Source: Candidatus Kapaibacterium sp.
GTDB lineage: Bacteria > Bacteroidota > Ignavibacteria > Kapaibacteriales > UBA2268
Assembly (NCBI GenBank): GCA_023957315.1
Contig: JAMLHE010000022.1
Coordinates: 1-35,840, forward strand
DNA length: 35,840 bases
Reading direction: 5' to 3'
Shown here one piece after another: positions 17,637 through 25,806 of this stretch. The notes under the pieces are model-generated. The model saw only the letters and a list, made by a program, of their open reading frames with translations. It was not told where the DNA came from and ran no database searches. Position numbers and translations under genes: made by a program. Within the stretch, counting starts at the first letter, position 1. The number at the start of each line of letters is the position of its first letter.

Positions 17637-18478
17637 TAAGCCTAATGGTATTGCTAATAGGGCTTTTGACTGCGATTGCATGTGCAATACCGGGGACGTA
17701 CTTAGTTCTCAGGCGAATGTCTATGATGAGCGATGCAATTAGCCACTCAGTTCTGCCGGGTATAATCATTGCTTTTTTAATTGTGTTGGACAGGTCATCG
17801 CCGTTGATAATTTTAGGTGCAGCATTATCAGGCTTACTTATGGTCTATCTGACAGAATTAATAAGCCGCTCCAAACTTGTCAAAACAGATGCCTCGATTG
17901 GGCTTGTTTTTCCGGGGTTGTTTTCGATTGGTGTAATCTTGATTTCAATGCAAATGTCAAGTGTGCATTTTCACGAACATAGTGTCTTAGTAGGCGATAT
18001 TACACTTTCTGCACTAAATAATTTAGTGATTGACGGTGTGGATTACGGTCCGAAATCATTATATATACTCGGTTCGGTAATTTTGATTAACTTGTTGTTT
18101 ATCATAATATTTTTCAAAGAATTGAACATCACGACTTTCGACCCGCAGCTTTCTGCCGTTCTTGGGTTTAAAAATTTGACATTGCATTACTTGTTTATGA
18201 CAATTGTATCAATTACTGCGGTAGCCTCATTCGATGCGGCAGGTTCGATTTTGGTAATTGCACTATTTATAGTGCCGGCGGCAACGGCTCATTTGTTTAC
18301 GCGAACGGTGATTAGTATGATAATTTGGGCGATTATTTTTGCCATAATTTCATCTATATCGGGGTTCTACCTTTCGATATATTTTGATGCAGCAGTTTCC
18401 GGAGGTATTGCAGTAATGTGCGGAGTAGTTTTCTTGGTCACATTATCACTGGTAAAATTAAAAGCAATTAGAGTGTAA
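17633..18478 (+). CDS. Metal ABC transporter permease (TroD type)
   Basis: A 281-residue ABC-3 family permease with about eight helices, no extension, and the same landmarks as its partner (LRRMSMMSDAISHSVLPGII, AAGSILVIALFIVPAATAHL). It forms the second half of the membrane pore. Its start overlaps the upstream stop in ATGA. The order binding protein, ATPase, permease, permease is that of TroABCD and YtgABCD, importers of Mn, Zn or Fe. The next gene begins 19 bases after its stop with no visible terminator, so transcription may continue into the signalling module. Confidence 0.92.
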   Translation: MISLMVLLIGLLTAIACAIPGTYLVLRRMSMMSDAISHSVLPGIIIAFLIVLDRSSPLIILGAALSGLLMVYLTELISRSKLVKTDASIGLVFPGLFSIGVILISMQMSSVHFHEHSVLVGDITLSALNNLVIDGVDYGPKSLYILGSVILINLLFIIIFFKELNITTFDPQLSAVLGFKNLTLHYLFMTIVSITAVASFDAAGSILVIALFIVPAATAHLFTRTVISMIIWAIIFAIISSISGFYLSIYFDAAVSGGIAVMCGVVFLVTLSLVKLKAIRV

Positions 18479-18497
18479 CAAATTCGACTGATGATTT

Positions 18498-20480
18498 ATG
18501 AACTTAAAAAAACAAATAGTAATCGCAGCAATTTTGATTTTATTATCAAGTTGGAATTTGTGTTGGGCAGACAGGGAATCGAACACGATTGTAATACTCG
18601 AAGCCGAAGCCAATTTCGATGATAACGTTCTTGAAGCATACGACTTAACAAAGGGAATCATACAGACTCTAAGAGATGATAATGATACTGTGAATTTAGC
18701 AAAAGCATATCATTTGTTAGGTATGTCATATTATGTGATGAATAACCCATTCAAATCACACCTTTATCATGACTCTTCAAGAATTGAATATACAAAGCTA
18801 AAAGACACGACTAAAGTCTATGAGTTGCTCGTTATTTCGGCAAAAATCGCTCGAGAAGCCCAAGAATATGACGCTGCCAAATCCTATTTGGATTTATTGT
18901 TCAATTCGAAGCTTCCTGAAAATTTCAAAGCATATTATTCGGCTGCCACATCTGAATTGGCATTGATTTATGAAGAAACGGGAGATATAGCTGCAGCGGA
19001 AACCGAATTCAATAAAGCATTAGATTTCAATAAAGCGAATGATTTCAAATCAAATTATGCCCGTAACCTATTAGATTTGGCGCGAATTTACCGAACACAA
19101 TTGCAAAATGATGCAGTATTTGAAATATTGCGTCAAGCGGAAATTCAATATCGGCACTTAGCTGACAGAGACGGATTAGCAGAGACTTTTACAATATGGG
19201 GTGAAGTAGCATACGACATTGGTGATATCGAAACTGCAAAGGATAAATTACAAAAAGCTGAAACTATATTGGTGGAAATCAGCAATTTGTCTATGCTCAA
19301 AAGAGTGCTGTATTCACTGTATTTATTAGAGTTGAAAAACGAAAATCTCACACAAGCATTAGTATATTTGGATAATTATTCGAAAATTTTGTCTGAAGAA
19401 ATAAAATCAAGTTCGCTACTCCGAGAAATTAACAAGCGACTTAATCTGGAACGTACAAAACGTGCAATATCTCAAGATAAATTATCCGAAATCGAGCTTG
19501 TGAACACAAACATGGAACTTCAGATGCAATTGAAAGAAAGCATGTTGAAAAACCAAAAGCAAACAATCTATTATATTTCGCTGTTTCTGGGATTGTTTAT
19601 TATCATACTGATAATTCTGTTCATCTTATTCGGTTCCAAAAAGAAGAGCAATGCCTTATTGGAAGAGAAAAACCAAAGACTTGAATCCGTAAACGAGCTA
19701 CTGAATAAACAAAATGAGACAATCGTCGAGCAAACTGAACGAATCATGGATAGCATCAATTATGGTCTTACGATTCAAAATGCGATGCTTCCGTCAGATA
19801 CATTTATTAGGGGATTATTCGCTGAGAATTTCGTTTTTTTCAAGCCGAAGGATGTAGTCTCCGGAGATTTTTATTGGTTTAAAAAAGTTGGTGGCATACG
19901 TTTTGCTGCTGTTATTGACTGTACAGGTCATGGAGTGCCCGGAGCATTTATGTCCATGATTGGTAACACTTTGCTAAATGAAATTGTTGTGAATGATTTG
20001 GTCTCAAATCCTGCTGAAATATTAGATGAATTAGACAAAAGGGTAAGCCATTCATTGCAAAATGCCGAAAATTATGTTGTAAACGATGGAATGGATGTTT
20101 GTTTGATTAGCGTAGATGAATTAGGGAATGTAAATTTTGCAGGTGCGAGGCGTCCCGTTTACATAGTTCGTGAGAATGAGATTTTAGAAATCAAGGGTGA
20201 ACAACAGTCTATTGGCAGTTTTTCAGGAGACTTGAATTATACATTGCATGAATTGGGAAATCAAAATAATTCGATGATTTACCTGACAAGCGATGGCTTT
20301 GCAGACCAAAATAATGAAGTTAACAAGAAATACAGCACAAAGAAACTAAAAAATTTGTTATATTTGTTATCTCAAAAAGGTGCCGAAGAACAATTAAATA
20401 TTATTAATCAAGAGTTCGAGGACCATATTGGAAATGAGAGACAAAGAGATGATATCACCATAATCGGATTAAGGATCTGA
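18498..20480 (+). CDS. TPR-containing membrane SpoIIE/PP2C-type phosphatase (SiaA-like)
   Basis: A 660-residue sensor phosphatase. It has a signal peptide (about 1-25, ending CWA), a TPR region at about 30-300, a membrane helix at about 354-373, a coiled coil at about 375-415, and a PP2C/SpoIIE domain at about 430-660. Metal-binding aspartates are Asp457 (VSGDFYW), Asp474 (IDCTGHGVPGAF), Asp599 (TSDGFAD) and Asp651/652 (RDDITII). All are present, so it should be active. It is followed four bases later by SiaB- and SiaC-like genes. In Pseudomonas aeruginosa SiaA, of similar length (about 660 residues), dephosphorylates SiaC. Here the sensory part is TPR-based, like the histidine kinases at the left end of the window. 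Confidence 0.9.
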   Translation: MNLKKQIVIAAILILLSSWNLCWADRESNTIVILEAEANFDDNVLEAYDLTKGIIQTLRDDNDTVNLAKAYHLLGMSYYVMNNPFKSHLYHDSSRIEYTKLKDTTKVYELLVISAKIAREAQEYDAAKSYLDLLFNSKLPENFKAYYSAATSELALIYEETGDIAAAETEFNKALDFNKANDFKSNYARNLLDLARIYRTQLQNDAVFEILRQAEIQYRHLADRDGLAETFTIWGEVAYDIGDIETAKDKLQKAETILVEISNLSMLKRVLYSLYLLELKNENLTQALVYLDNYSKILSEEIKSSSLLREINKRLNLERTKRAISQDKLSEIELVNTNMELQMQLKESMLKNQKQTIYYISLFLGLFIIILIILFILFGSKKKSNALLEEKNQRLESVNELLNKQNETIVEQTERIMDSINYGLTIQNAMLPSDTFIRGLFAENFVFFKPKDVVSGDFYWFKKVGGIRFAAVIDCTGHGVPGAFMSMIGNTLLNEIVVNDLVSNPAEILDELDKRVSHSLQNAENYVVNDGMDVCLISVDELGNVNFAGARRPVYIVRENEILEIKGEQQSIGSFSGDLNYTLHELGNQNNSMIYLTSDGFADQNNEVNKKYSTKKLKNLLYLLSQKGAEEQLNIINQEFEDHIGNERQRDDITIIGLRI

Positions 20481-20483
20481 GCA

Positions 20484-21017
20484 ATGATAGATTTACACGA
20501 ATATTACGACACAGCCAACAGGCATAACGTACTGCTTTCATTCAAAGGAGCTTTATCGCAAGAAATTCTTGTAGAAATGGGCAACATTGTGAAAAACAGG
20601 GTTAATCTGAACAAAAAATTGAAGAAACTCTTCTCGATTTTTGTCGAACTTTCTCAAAATATTATGCACTACTCTTCAGAACGTGTACTAATTGATGGGA
20701 AAGAAATCGGCGTTGGAATAATTCTTTTCACCGAAAATGATACAAACTTTACGATTTATTCCGGCAACATGGTGAATAATCAAGGCGTTCGTTTTCTGAC
20801 GGACAAAATTGATAACCTGAATGCTATGAATGATGACCAACTCAAGGACAAATATTCATCAAGTTTGCATGCCGATAGACCGGTAGAGAGCAAAGGCGCC
20901 GGATTGGGATTGATTGAAATTGCCCGAAAAGCTTCAGGAAAAATTTCGTACAATAAACATAAAAAAGATGCAGAAAATACTTTTGTAACCATAAAAGTTC
21001 AAATTGATAAGGAGTAA
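20484..21017 (+). CDS. siaB: SiaB family protein kinase (DUF6272)
   Basis: A 177-residue cytoplasmic kinase related to the GHKL ATPases. The ATP-binding landmarks are the N-box with Glu55 and Asn59 (VELSQNIMHYS) and the Gly-rich lid at 138-143 (GAGLGL) in KGAGLGLIEIARKASG. Length and motifs match SiaB of the SiaABCD partner-switching pathway, which phosphorylates SiaC on a conserved Thr. It starts four bases after the phosphatase stop and ends four bases before the SiaC-like gene, so kinase, target and phosphatases are made together. Confidence 0.88.
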   Translation: MIDLHEYYDTANRHNVLLSFKGALSQEILVEMGNIVKNRVNLNKKLKKLFSIFVELSQNIMHYSSERVLIDGKEIGVGIILFTENDTNFTIYSGNMVNNQGVRFLTDKIDNLNAMNDDQLKDKYSSSLHADRPVESKGAGLGLIEIARKASGKISYNKHKKDAENTFVTIKVQIDKE

Positions 21018-21021
21018 ATGA

Positions 21022-21393
21022 ATGTCAGACTTAAATCTCAGTAAAACCAAAACTACACCGTCCATTGAATTCAATGAAGCTACGGGTAAACTAATCATTG
21101 CTGGAGAATCATATCCTGAAAATTCGGCAGAATTTTACAAACCGGTTTTCGGGTGGTTGAACAATTATATGGAAATGAAACGCGAAATTGAATTTTCATT
21201 CAAATTGACCTATTTTAATACAAGCTCTTCCAAATCAATTCTTGATATTATTGAGGTATTGGAAAATTATCATAAAACAGGCGGTAAAGTATCCTTGAAT
21301 TGGTATTTTGAAGAAGAAGATGATGATATCGAAGACAGCGGAATTGAATTTACTTCAGATTTGACTTTACCTTGTAAATTAATTCCATATTAA
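21022..21393 (+). CDS. siaC: SiaC family regulatory phosphoprotein (DUF1987)
   Basis: A 123-residue protein matching DUF1987/SiaC: SIEFNEATGKLIIAGESYPE, then FYKPVFGWLNNY, then the phospho-site segment TYFNTSSSKSILDI. By analogy with Thr68 of P. aeruginosa SiaC, Thr67 here should be the residue that SiaB phosphorylates and the SpoIIE phosphatase clears. In that species the unphosphorylated form activates the diguanylate cyclase SiaD. No GGDEF gene is present in the window, so the target here is unknown. A good AAGGAG site lies six bases before the ATG. The acidic patch EEEDDDIED near 100-108 is a local feature. Confidence 0.9.
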   Translation: MSDLNLSKTKTTPSIEFNEATGKLIIAGESYPENSAEFYKPVFGWLNNYMEMKREIEFSFKLTYFNTSSSKSILDIIEVLENYHKTGGKVSLNWYFEEEDDDIEDSGIEFTSDLTLPCKLIPY

Positions 21394-21401
21394 GGGTTAG
21401 A

Positions 21402-22424
21402 ATGGGCTTAGATAAGCATCTTCATGAAATTGACATCAACGTATTCCCCGGCGAATACAAAAGGCTTCGAGGCATAATAGATTCCATTGAGCAACAATAT
21501 GGAACTGATGCTTCGAAGATTATTCATATTGATGAACTTGTCAGTGAATATGCAAAAATACTCAAGCAAACCGCAAAAATTGTCAGAATTAGCGATAATA
21601 ATCAGCAAAAATTAAGAAATGCACGCCAAAAGCTCGAAGAACAAAACGAGGTCATTTCAGCCAAAAACCAAGAACTTAATAAGGCAAACAATAAAATTTT
21701 GTTAGAACTTAAACGAGCTGCGGAATATGTCAGAAGTATGATTCCGGAACCTGCGGCTTTTGACTCCCACAAACTAAAAGTTGATTGGTCATTTATACCA
21801 TCGCTTCATCTGGGTGGCGATTTGCTGGGATTCAAACAATTAGACGACGAGCATTTTGCACTTTATTTGTTAGATGTTTGCGGTCATGGTGTTAGGTCTG
21901 CTTTATATTCAGTTTCGGTAGTGAATACTATCAATAATGCTCATATGACCGGAATTGATTACCGTGACCCTGGAGAATTGCTAAATGCTCTCAACCAACA
22001 ATATCAAATGATAGACCATGATAATTTGTACTTCACAATTTGGTACGGTGTATATAATCACAAATCGAAAATTTTGAGTTACTGTGCCGCAGGCCATCCT
22101 CCGGCATTTTTACTTGACCAAAACTTGGCTCTGACTCAACTCGGCTCCGATAATTTTTTTGTAGGAATCATCAAAGATACTCATTACAAAAGCGAGCAAG
22201 TCGAAATCGTAGCTCCGGCAAATCTGATGATATATTCGGATGGTGCATACGAAATACCGATTGAAGGGGATGAAATGATGACGATAGACCAATTTGCCGA
22301 CTTCGTTTACGAATCTTTCAAAGCAAACGAAGATATAAAAGATATCTACGACAAGTTAGTAGTATTGTACGATAACAACCCACTTGACGACGACTTTTCA
22401 ATTCTTAAGGCTTCATTTCGTTAA
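21402..22424 (+). CDS. Cytoplasmic SpoIIE/RsbU-type PP2C phosphatase
   Basis: A 340-residue soluble phosphatase. Residues 1-65 are a helical region, 66-110 a coiled coil (QQKLRNARQKLEEQNEVISA), and 110-340 the PP2C domain. Metal-binding aspartates are Asp140 (LGGDLLGF), Asp158 (LDVCGHGVRSA), Asp280 (YSDGAYE) and Asp330/331 (LDDDFSIL), so the site is complete. It lacks membrane helices and any receiver domain, unlike the SiaA-like phosphatase at the start of the cluster. It follows the SiaC-like gene by eight bases. It may be a second input that dephosphorylates the same SiaC protein. Confidence 0.9.
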   Translation: MGLDKHLHEIDINVFPGEYKRLRGIIDSIEQQYGTDASKIIHIDELVSEYAKILKQTAKIVRISDNNQQKLRNARQKLEEQNEVISAKNQELNKANNKILLELKRAAEYVRSMIPEPAAFDSHKLKVDWSFIPSLHLGGDLLGFKQLDDEHFALYLLDVCGHGVRSALYSVSVVNTINNAHMTGIDYRDPGELLNALNQQYQMIDHDNLYFTIWYGVYNHKSKILSYCAAGHPPAFLLDQNLALTQLGSDNFFVGIIKDTHYKSEQVEIVAPANLMIYSDGAYEIPIEGDEMMTIDQFADFVYESFKANEDIKDIYDKLVVLYDNNPLDDDFSILKASFR

Positions 22425-22456
22425 TAGCCTCATGTTACATCAAATAAATTAAAACA

Positions 22457-24133
22457 ATGTCAGAAGATAACAAAATCATCTTTTCAATGATTGGAGTGAG
22501 TAAAACTTTTCCTCCAGCCAAAAAGGTACTAAATGATATTTATTTATCGTTTTTTTATGGAGCCAAAATCGGTATAATCGGTTTGAACGGCTCAGGTAAG
22601 TCAACTTTGCTCAAAATTATAGCAGGCGAAGAGCAATCCTACGACGGGAAAGTAACCTTCTCCCCCGGCTATAATGTTGGGTTTTTGCATCAAGAGCCCG
22701 AATTGGACGAAACCAAGACCGTAATCGAAATAGTCCGCGAAGGAGTCCAACCCATCATGGATTTGCTCAACGAATACGAAGCAATAAGCGCAAAATTTGC
22801 CGAGCCGATGGATGACGACGAGATGCAAAAAGTAATCAATCGCCAAGGCGAGCTCACTGACCAATTAGACCGTCACGACGCTTGGGAAATTGACAACAAG
22901 TTAGAGCGCGCAATGGACGCTTTGCGATGCCCCGAAGGCGATATGCCGATTAAAATTTTATCCGGTGGTGAAAAAAGACGCGTGGCTCTTTGCAGACTAC
23001 TTTTGCAAGAACCGGAAATATTATTGCTTGATGAGCCTACCAACCACCTTGATGCAGAATCCGTTCAGTGGCTCGAACAACATCTGAACCAATATAAAGG
23101 TACCGTCATCGCTATCACCCATGATAGATACTTCCTCGATAACGTTGCGGGCTGGATATTGGAATTAGACAGAGGCGAAGGCATTCCTTGGAAAGGAAAT
23201 TATTCATCATGGCTCGACCAAAAAGCAAAACGCTTAGAACAAGAGGGCAAAACCCAAGATAAGCGCATTAAAACACTCGAGCGCGAACTCGAATGGGTCA
23301 GAATGTCTCCCAAAGCCAGACATGCGAAATCTAAAGCCAGATTGGGCGCATACGAAAACCTATTGAACGAAGACGTAAGACAAAAAGAAGAAAAGCTCGA
23401 GCTATTCATTCCGAATGGTCCGAGATTGGGCAATAATGTAATCGAAGCCAAATCAGTCACCAAAGGCTATGGCGATAGGATTTTATTCGAGGATTTGAAT
23501 TTCTCGCTACCGCCAAATGGAATCGTCGGAGTAATCGGTCCTAACGGCGCCGGGAAAACTACACTATTCAAACTAATTCTTGGAATTGAAAATCCGGATT
23601 CAGGCACTTTTACAATCGGTGAAACAGTCAAAACCGCTTACGTTGACCAGCAACACACAGCCATAGACCCCGACAAAACCGTCTTTGAGCAAATCACCGG
23701 CGGACTCGAATCAATGACTTTGGGAAATAAAACGATTAACTCGCGGTCCTACGTTGCGAAATTCAATTTCTCGGGTGGCGACCAACAGAAGAAATGCGGC
23801 ACACTTTCCGGCGGTGAACGAAATCGCTTGCACCTTGCAATAACGCTGAAAGAAGAAGGAAACGTGATTTTGCTTGACGAACCGACAAACGATATAGACA
23901 TCAACACCTTGCGAGCATTAGAAGAAGCAATCGAAAATTTCGCAGGTTGTGCCGTAGTAATTTCCCATGATAGGTGGTTCTTGGACAGAATTGCAACGCA
24001 TATACTCGCATTTGAAGGCGATTCCAAGGTTTATTTCTTCGAAGGCTCATTCACCGAATACGAAGAAAATCGCAAAGCCAGATTTGGCGACAATACACCC
24101 CATAGAATCAAATACAAAAAATTGGTAAAGTAA
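22457..24133 (+). CDS. ettA: Energy-dependent translational throttle protein EttA
   Basis: A 558-residue ABC-F protein that binds the ribosomal E site and gates entry into elongation according to ATP/ADP. It has two ABC domains: Walker A at 42-50 (GLNGSGKST) and 361-369 (GPNGAGKTT), signatures LSGGEKRRVALC and LSGGERNRLHLA, and Walker B LLLDEPTNHLD and ILLDEPTNDID. The PTNDIDINTLRALEEAI stretch is the EttA marker, and length equals the family norm (about 555). The linker between domains holds the basic RMSPKARHAKSKARL region. No membrane segment is present. It follows the partner-switching cluster by 32 bases. A hairpin with a T-rich tail at 24236-24265 may end its transcript. Confidence 0.95.
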   Translation: MSEDNKIIFSMIGVSKTFPPAKKVLNDIYLSFFYGAKIGIIGLNGSGKSTLLKIIAGEEQSYDGKVTFSPGYNVGFLHQEPELDETKTVIEIVREGVQPIMDLLNEYEAISAKFAEPMDDDEMQKVINRQGELTDQLDRHDAWEIDNKLERAMDALRCPEGDMPIKILSGGEKRRVALCRLLLQEPEILLLDEPTNHLDAESVQWLEQHLNQYKGTVIAITHDRYFLDNVAGWILELDRGEGIPWKGNYSSWLDQKAKRLEQEGKTQDKRIKTLERELEWVRMSPKARHAKSKARLGAYENLLNEDVRQKEEKLELFIPNGPRLGNNVIEAKSVTKGYGDRILFEDLNFSLPPNGIVGVIGPNGAGKTTLFKLILGIENPDSGTFTIGETVKTAYVDQQHTAIDPDKTVFEQITGGLESMTLGNKTINSRSYVAKFNFSGGDQQKKCGTLSGGERNRLHLAITLKEEGNVILLDEPTNDIDINTLRALEEAIENFAGCAVVISHDRWFLDRIATHILAFEGDSKVYFFEGSFTEYEENRKARFGDNTPHRIKYKKLVK

Positions 24134-24140
24134 AAGCGTC

Positions 24141-24180
24141 GTCTGAACTATGATTTGTATGATTTAAGTGATTAAGATGA
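24141..24180 (+). repeat. Dispersed GTCTGAACTATGATTT repeat, copy 1
   Basis: Begins GTCTGAACTATGATTT and continues with spaced TGATT words. Related copies lie at 28757-28800 (same strand) and 25830-25872 (opposite strand), with a partial one at 24337-24366. All are outside the main coding parts. Confidence 0.75.
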
Positions 24181-24227
24181 AATACAAAAAGCAGTAAACA
24201 TATATCTGGACAAAACAATTAATGAAA

Positions 24228-24256
24228 TTTTGTAGGGACAGAACAGCGTTCTGTCC
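24228..24256 (+). repeat. Dispersed GGACAGAAC hairpin, copy 1; possible ettA terminator
   Basis: TTTGTAGG leads into GGACAGAAC (24236-24244), a 3-base loop, and the perfect arm GTTCTGTCC (24248-24256), followed by TTTTGTTTT. The T-rich tail fits an intrinsic terminator for ettA. Inverted copies occur at 25673-25702 and 32053-32080. Confidence 0.65.
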
Positions 24257-24264
24257 TTTTGTTT

Positions 24265-24296
24265 TAGTAGAGACGCGGCTCGCCGTGTCTCTACTA
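24265..24296. repeat. GC-rich hairpin
   Basis: TAGTAGAGACGCGGC (24265-24279) pairs over 15 bases with GCCGTGTCTCTACTA (24282-24296), with one G-T wobble and a two-base loop. It is much more GC-rich than its surroundings and resembles short mobile hairpin repeats. Confidence 0.6.
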
Positions 24297-24305
24297 GTTA
24301 TTGTA

Positions 24306-24366
24306 CCGTCAGTTGTAATACCTGACGGAACAAATGCAATCATAAAAATCATTTTAATCAAGTTAG
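24306..24366 (-). repeat. Composite repeat: CCGTCAG palindrome plus ATCATAAAAATC tail
   Basis: CCGTCAG (24306-24312) and CTGACGG (24322-24328) flank a short loop, then GAACAAA and an ATCATAAAAATCATT stretch ending in GTTAGAC. The same order recurs, better preserved, at 25797-25872. Confidence 0.65.
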
Positions 24367-24443
24367 ACTTCGGAAGTCTTTGTAATTAACCTCAAGATTC
24401 TTATTATATTCATATACGTTATAAAATTAGACTTCCGAAGTCT
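24365..24443. repeat. Pair of AGACTTC palindromes
   Basis: AGACTTC-G-GAAGTCT (24365-24379) and AGACTTC-C-GAAGTCT (24429-24443) are perfect 15-base palindromes differing only in the central base, so they are each other's inverted copy and could be the ends of a small element of 79 bp. A relative with arms GAAACTTC/GAAGTTTC lies at 24502-24518. Confidence 0.65.
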
Positions 24444-24450
24444 TCATCTA

Positions 24451-24542
24451 TCAGACTTTCACAAACATCTGCGTCCCAAAGTATTGAAAATCTGCACTCG
24501 AGAAACTTCGGAAGTTTCCATAACTTCCGAATTTTGGATCAT
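24451..24542 (-). pseudogene. Decayed T9SS sorting-domain remnant after the 24543-25436 gene
   Basis: Reading on past the TAG that ends the upstream gene, in the same frame, gives 27 codons that include SRVQIFNTLG. This matches EIKIFNTLG in the intact sorting domain of the gene at 29090-31774. Right after it the frame shifts: the next bases encode TQMFVKV and a stop in another frame, like the AQVFVKI end of an intact domain. The middle of the domain has been deleted. A palindrome at 24502-24518 (arms GAAACTTC/GAAGTTTC) stands just before the IFNTLG segment, where the intact domain also carries a palindrome. Confidence 0.6.
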
Positions 24543-25436
24543 CTATGGTTGAAAACTTTTTATTTCATTGATTCTATTATTTATATTGTTGTAAAAATCA
24601 TTAATGTTTACATTTACACCAAATCCTAACTCATTATCCAAATCTATCAAATTGTTCTCAATTATCGGATAAACTCTTCTCCCGGGTCTTCCTAAAGGCA
24701 AAATTGTATAATAGTTTGTTGAATCTACATTACACAGATATCTGTAATCACCGAAAATAAAATATTGTTGACCGGGTAATATGGAAAATTCCGTTGTATC
24801 TTGTCCGAACCACTCTTTAGCAATTTCAAATTGAATACATCTATTATTAGTTTGGTTGATACTTAAATTATTTCTACAAATTAAGGGAGTTTCACCTTTT
24901 ATTAAGCTGTCAATCCTTGCAGTAACTAACGATTTTGTTCTAGCCCATACAGCACTTGTATCGGTATAGTTATATACAAAAGTTACCGTAACCGAACCGA
25001 TGAAATATGAAGACAAAAGAGAAACGTCCAAAACTGGATATGGCGATCTACCGTCAATAAATTCAATAAAATCACCTATTAAAAACCCTAATGAAGCGTC
25101 CATCTCAAAATTTAAAAATATAGTTGGGTCATATTCAATTACTTTGTAAAAGTATCTCATCATTGTTTTGATAGTGTCATTATATGTTTGTTGCCATAAA
25201 AAATCGTTAAAATCTTTGATACTTATTGATTTACTAAGACTATCCATTGCTAAATACCCGATAAATACATCCAAGGGCATATCGGTCGAAATGGGTGGAT
25301 TGGACTGGTTTGTCTGGATTGTATAAAACAAAAACTGGTATTCGGGGTAACAAGGAACATTTTGTCCGTATAAAGAGAAATTGAAAAACAAAGATATTAA
25401 AACAATACCCGGTAAAAAAAATAGTAATTTTTTCAT
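24543..25436 (-). CDS. Secreted protein of unknown function
   Basis: A 297-residue exported protein with a signal peptide (about 1-24, ending SLYGQ). I do not recognise a family. The mature part mixes helical and strand segments, with three cysteines at about 29, 198 and 233 (VPCYPEYQ, ICRNNLS, IQFEIAK near CIQ, YLCNVDS) and a DLDNELGFGVNVNINDFYNN C-terminal segment. It ends in a TAG directly followed, in frame, by a decayed T9SS sorting-domain fragment. It may once have been a longer T9SS cargo and may now be secreted only to the periplasm. It has its own leader region on the right, with no gene overlapping it. Confidence 0.65.
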   Translation of the reverse strand: MKKLLFFLPGIVLISLFFNFSLYGQNVPCYPEYQFLFYTIQTNQSNPPISTDMPLDVFIGYLAMDSLSKSISIKDFNDFLWQQTYNDTIKTMMRYFYKVIEYDPTIFLNFEMDASLGFLIGDFIEFIDGRSPYPVLDVSLLSSYFIGSVTVTFVYNYTDTSAVWARTKSLVTARIDSLIKGETPLICRNNLSINQTNNRCIQFEIAKEWFGQDTTEFSILPGQQYFIFGDYRYLCNVDSTNYYTILPLGRPGRRVYPIIENNLIDLDNELGFGVNVNINDFYNNINNRINEIKSFQP

Positions 25437-25701
25437 GGATTCACCCTAAATACCAAATTTTAAACATCAGATTTCCAGTTTGTATGTTTGTACTTTCCAA
25501 ATCAAAATTTCATTCTGGATTTGTACTTTTCATATATGTATAAACAAATCAAAGTTCGTTTAGTTACATTTCTCACACAAAAATAAGTTTAAAAAGATAG
25601 CCCAGGGTTTTAACCGTGGAAAAGGAAAATCTATGTTATCATTACCCACGAATAAATTCATGGGCTATGTTTGGACTGAACGCTGTTCTGTCCCTACAAA
25701 A
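25437..25701. other. Spacer upstream of the 24543-25436 gene
   Basis: No gene seen. The first ~150 bases are AT-rich and should hold the promoter of the - strand gene at 24543-25436. The rest contains the ATAGCCCA inverted repeat (25597-25668) and an inverted copy of the GGACAGAAC hairpin (25673-25702) that runs into the sorting-domain remnant. Confidence 0.6.
25597..25668. repeat. REP-like inverted repeat with AGCCCA ends
   Basis: ATAGCCCA (25597-25604) and TGGGCTAT (25661-25668) bound a 72-bp unit that contains a second, weaker pairing (CCGTGG with CCCACG). The form resembles REP-type elements moved by IS200-like transposases; none is present in the window. Confidence 0.5.
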
Positions 25702-25702
25702 T
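25673..25702 (-). repeat. Dispersed GGACAGAAC hairpin, copy 2
   Basis: Reverse-complement copy of the element at 24228-24256, with one mismatch in one arm (GGACTGAAC). It abuts the stop codon of the sorting-domain remnant. Confidence 0.65.
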
Positions 25703-25806
25703 TAAATCTTCACAAACACCTGCGCCCGGTTGCCGAAGCGTAGGTAATACACACCGCGAGGGAGATGCGAAATATCAATCCGAAAATTTTTTTGTCCCGT
25801 CAGGTG
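25702..25806 (-). pseudogene. Orphan T9SS C-terminal sorting-domain tail
   Basis: On the - strand these bases encode GQKNFRIDISHLPRGVYY, then LRFGNRAQVFVKI and a stop, the end of a type A T9SS sorting domain. Over 64 bp (25702-25765 against 29090-29153) the DNA differs at one base from the tail of the intact BNR protein gene. There is no start codon and no N-terminal body. Upstream it runs into a palindrome (25797-25819) and the gene at 25895-27100, whose frame differs by one base. An A7 run at the join could account for the shift. It is best read as the severed sorting tag of that gene. Confidence 0.7.

Larger units (their letters stand above)
24134..24450. other. Repeat-packed spacer after ettA
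   Basis: No intact gene. In order it holds a GTCTGAACTATGATTT repeat (24141-24180), a GGACAGAAC hairpin, a GC-rich hairpin (24265-24296), a composite palindrome/ATCATAAAAATC element (24306-24366) and two AGACTTC palindromes. The remaining stretch to 24542 is the sorting-domain remnant described separately. Confidence 0.75.
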
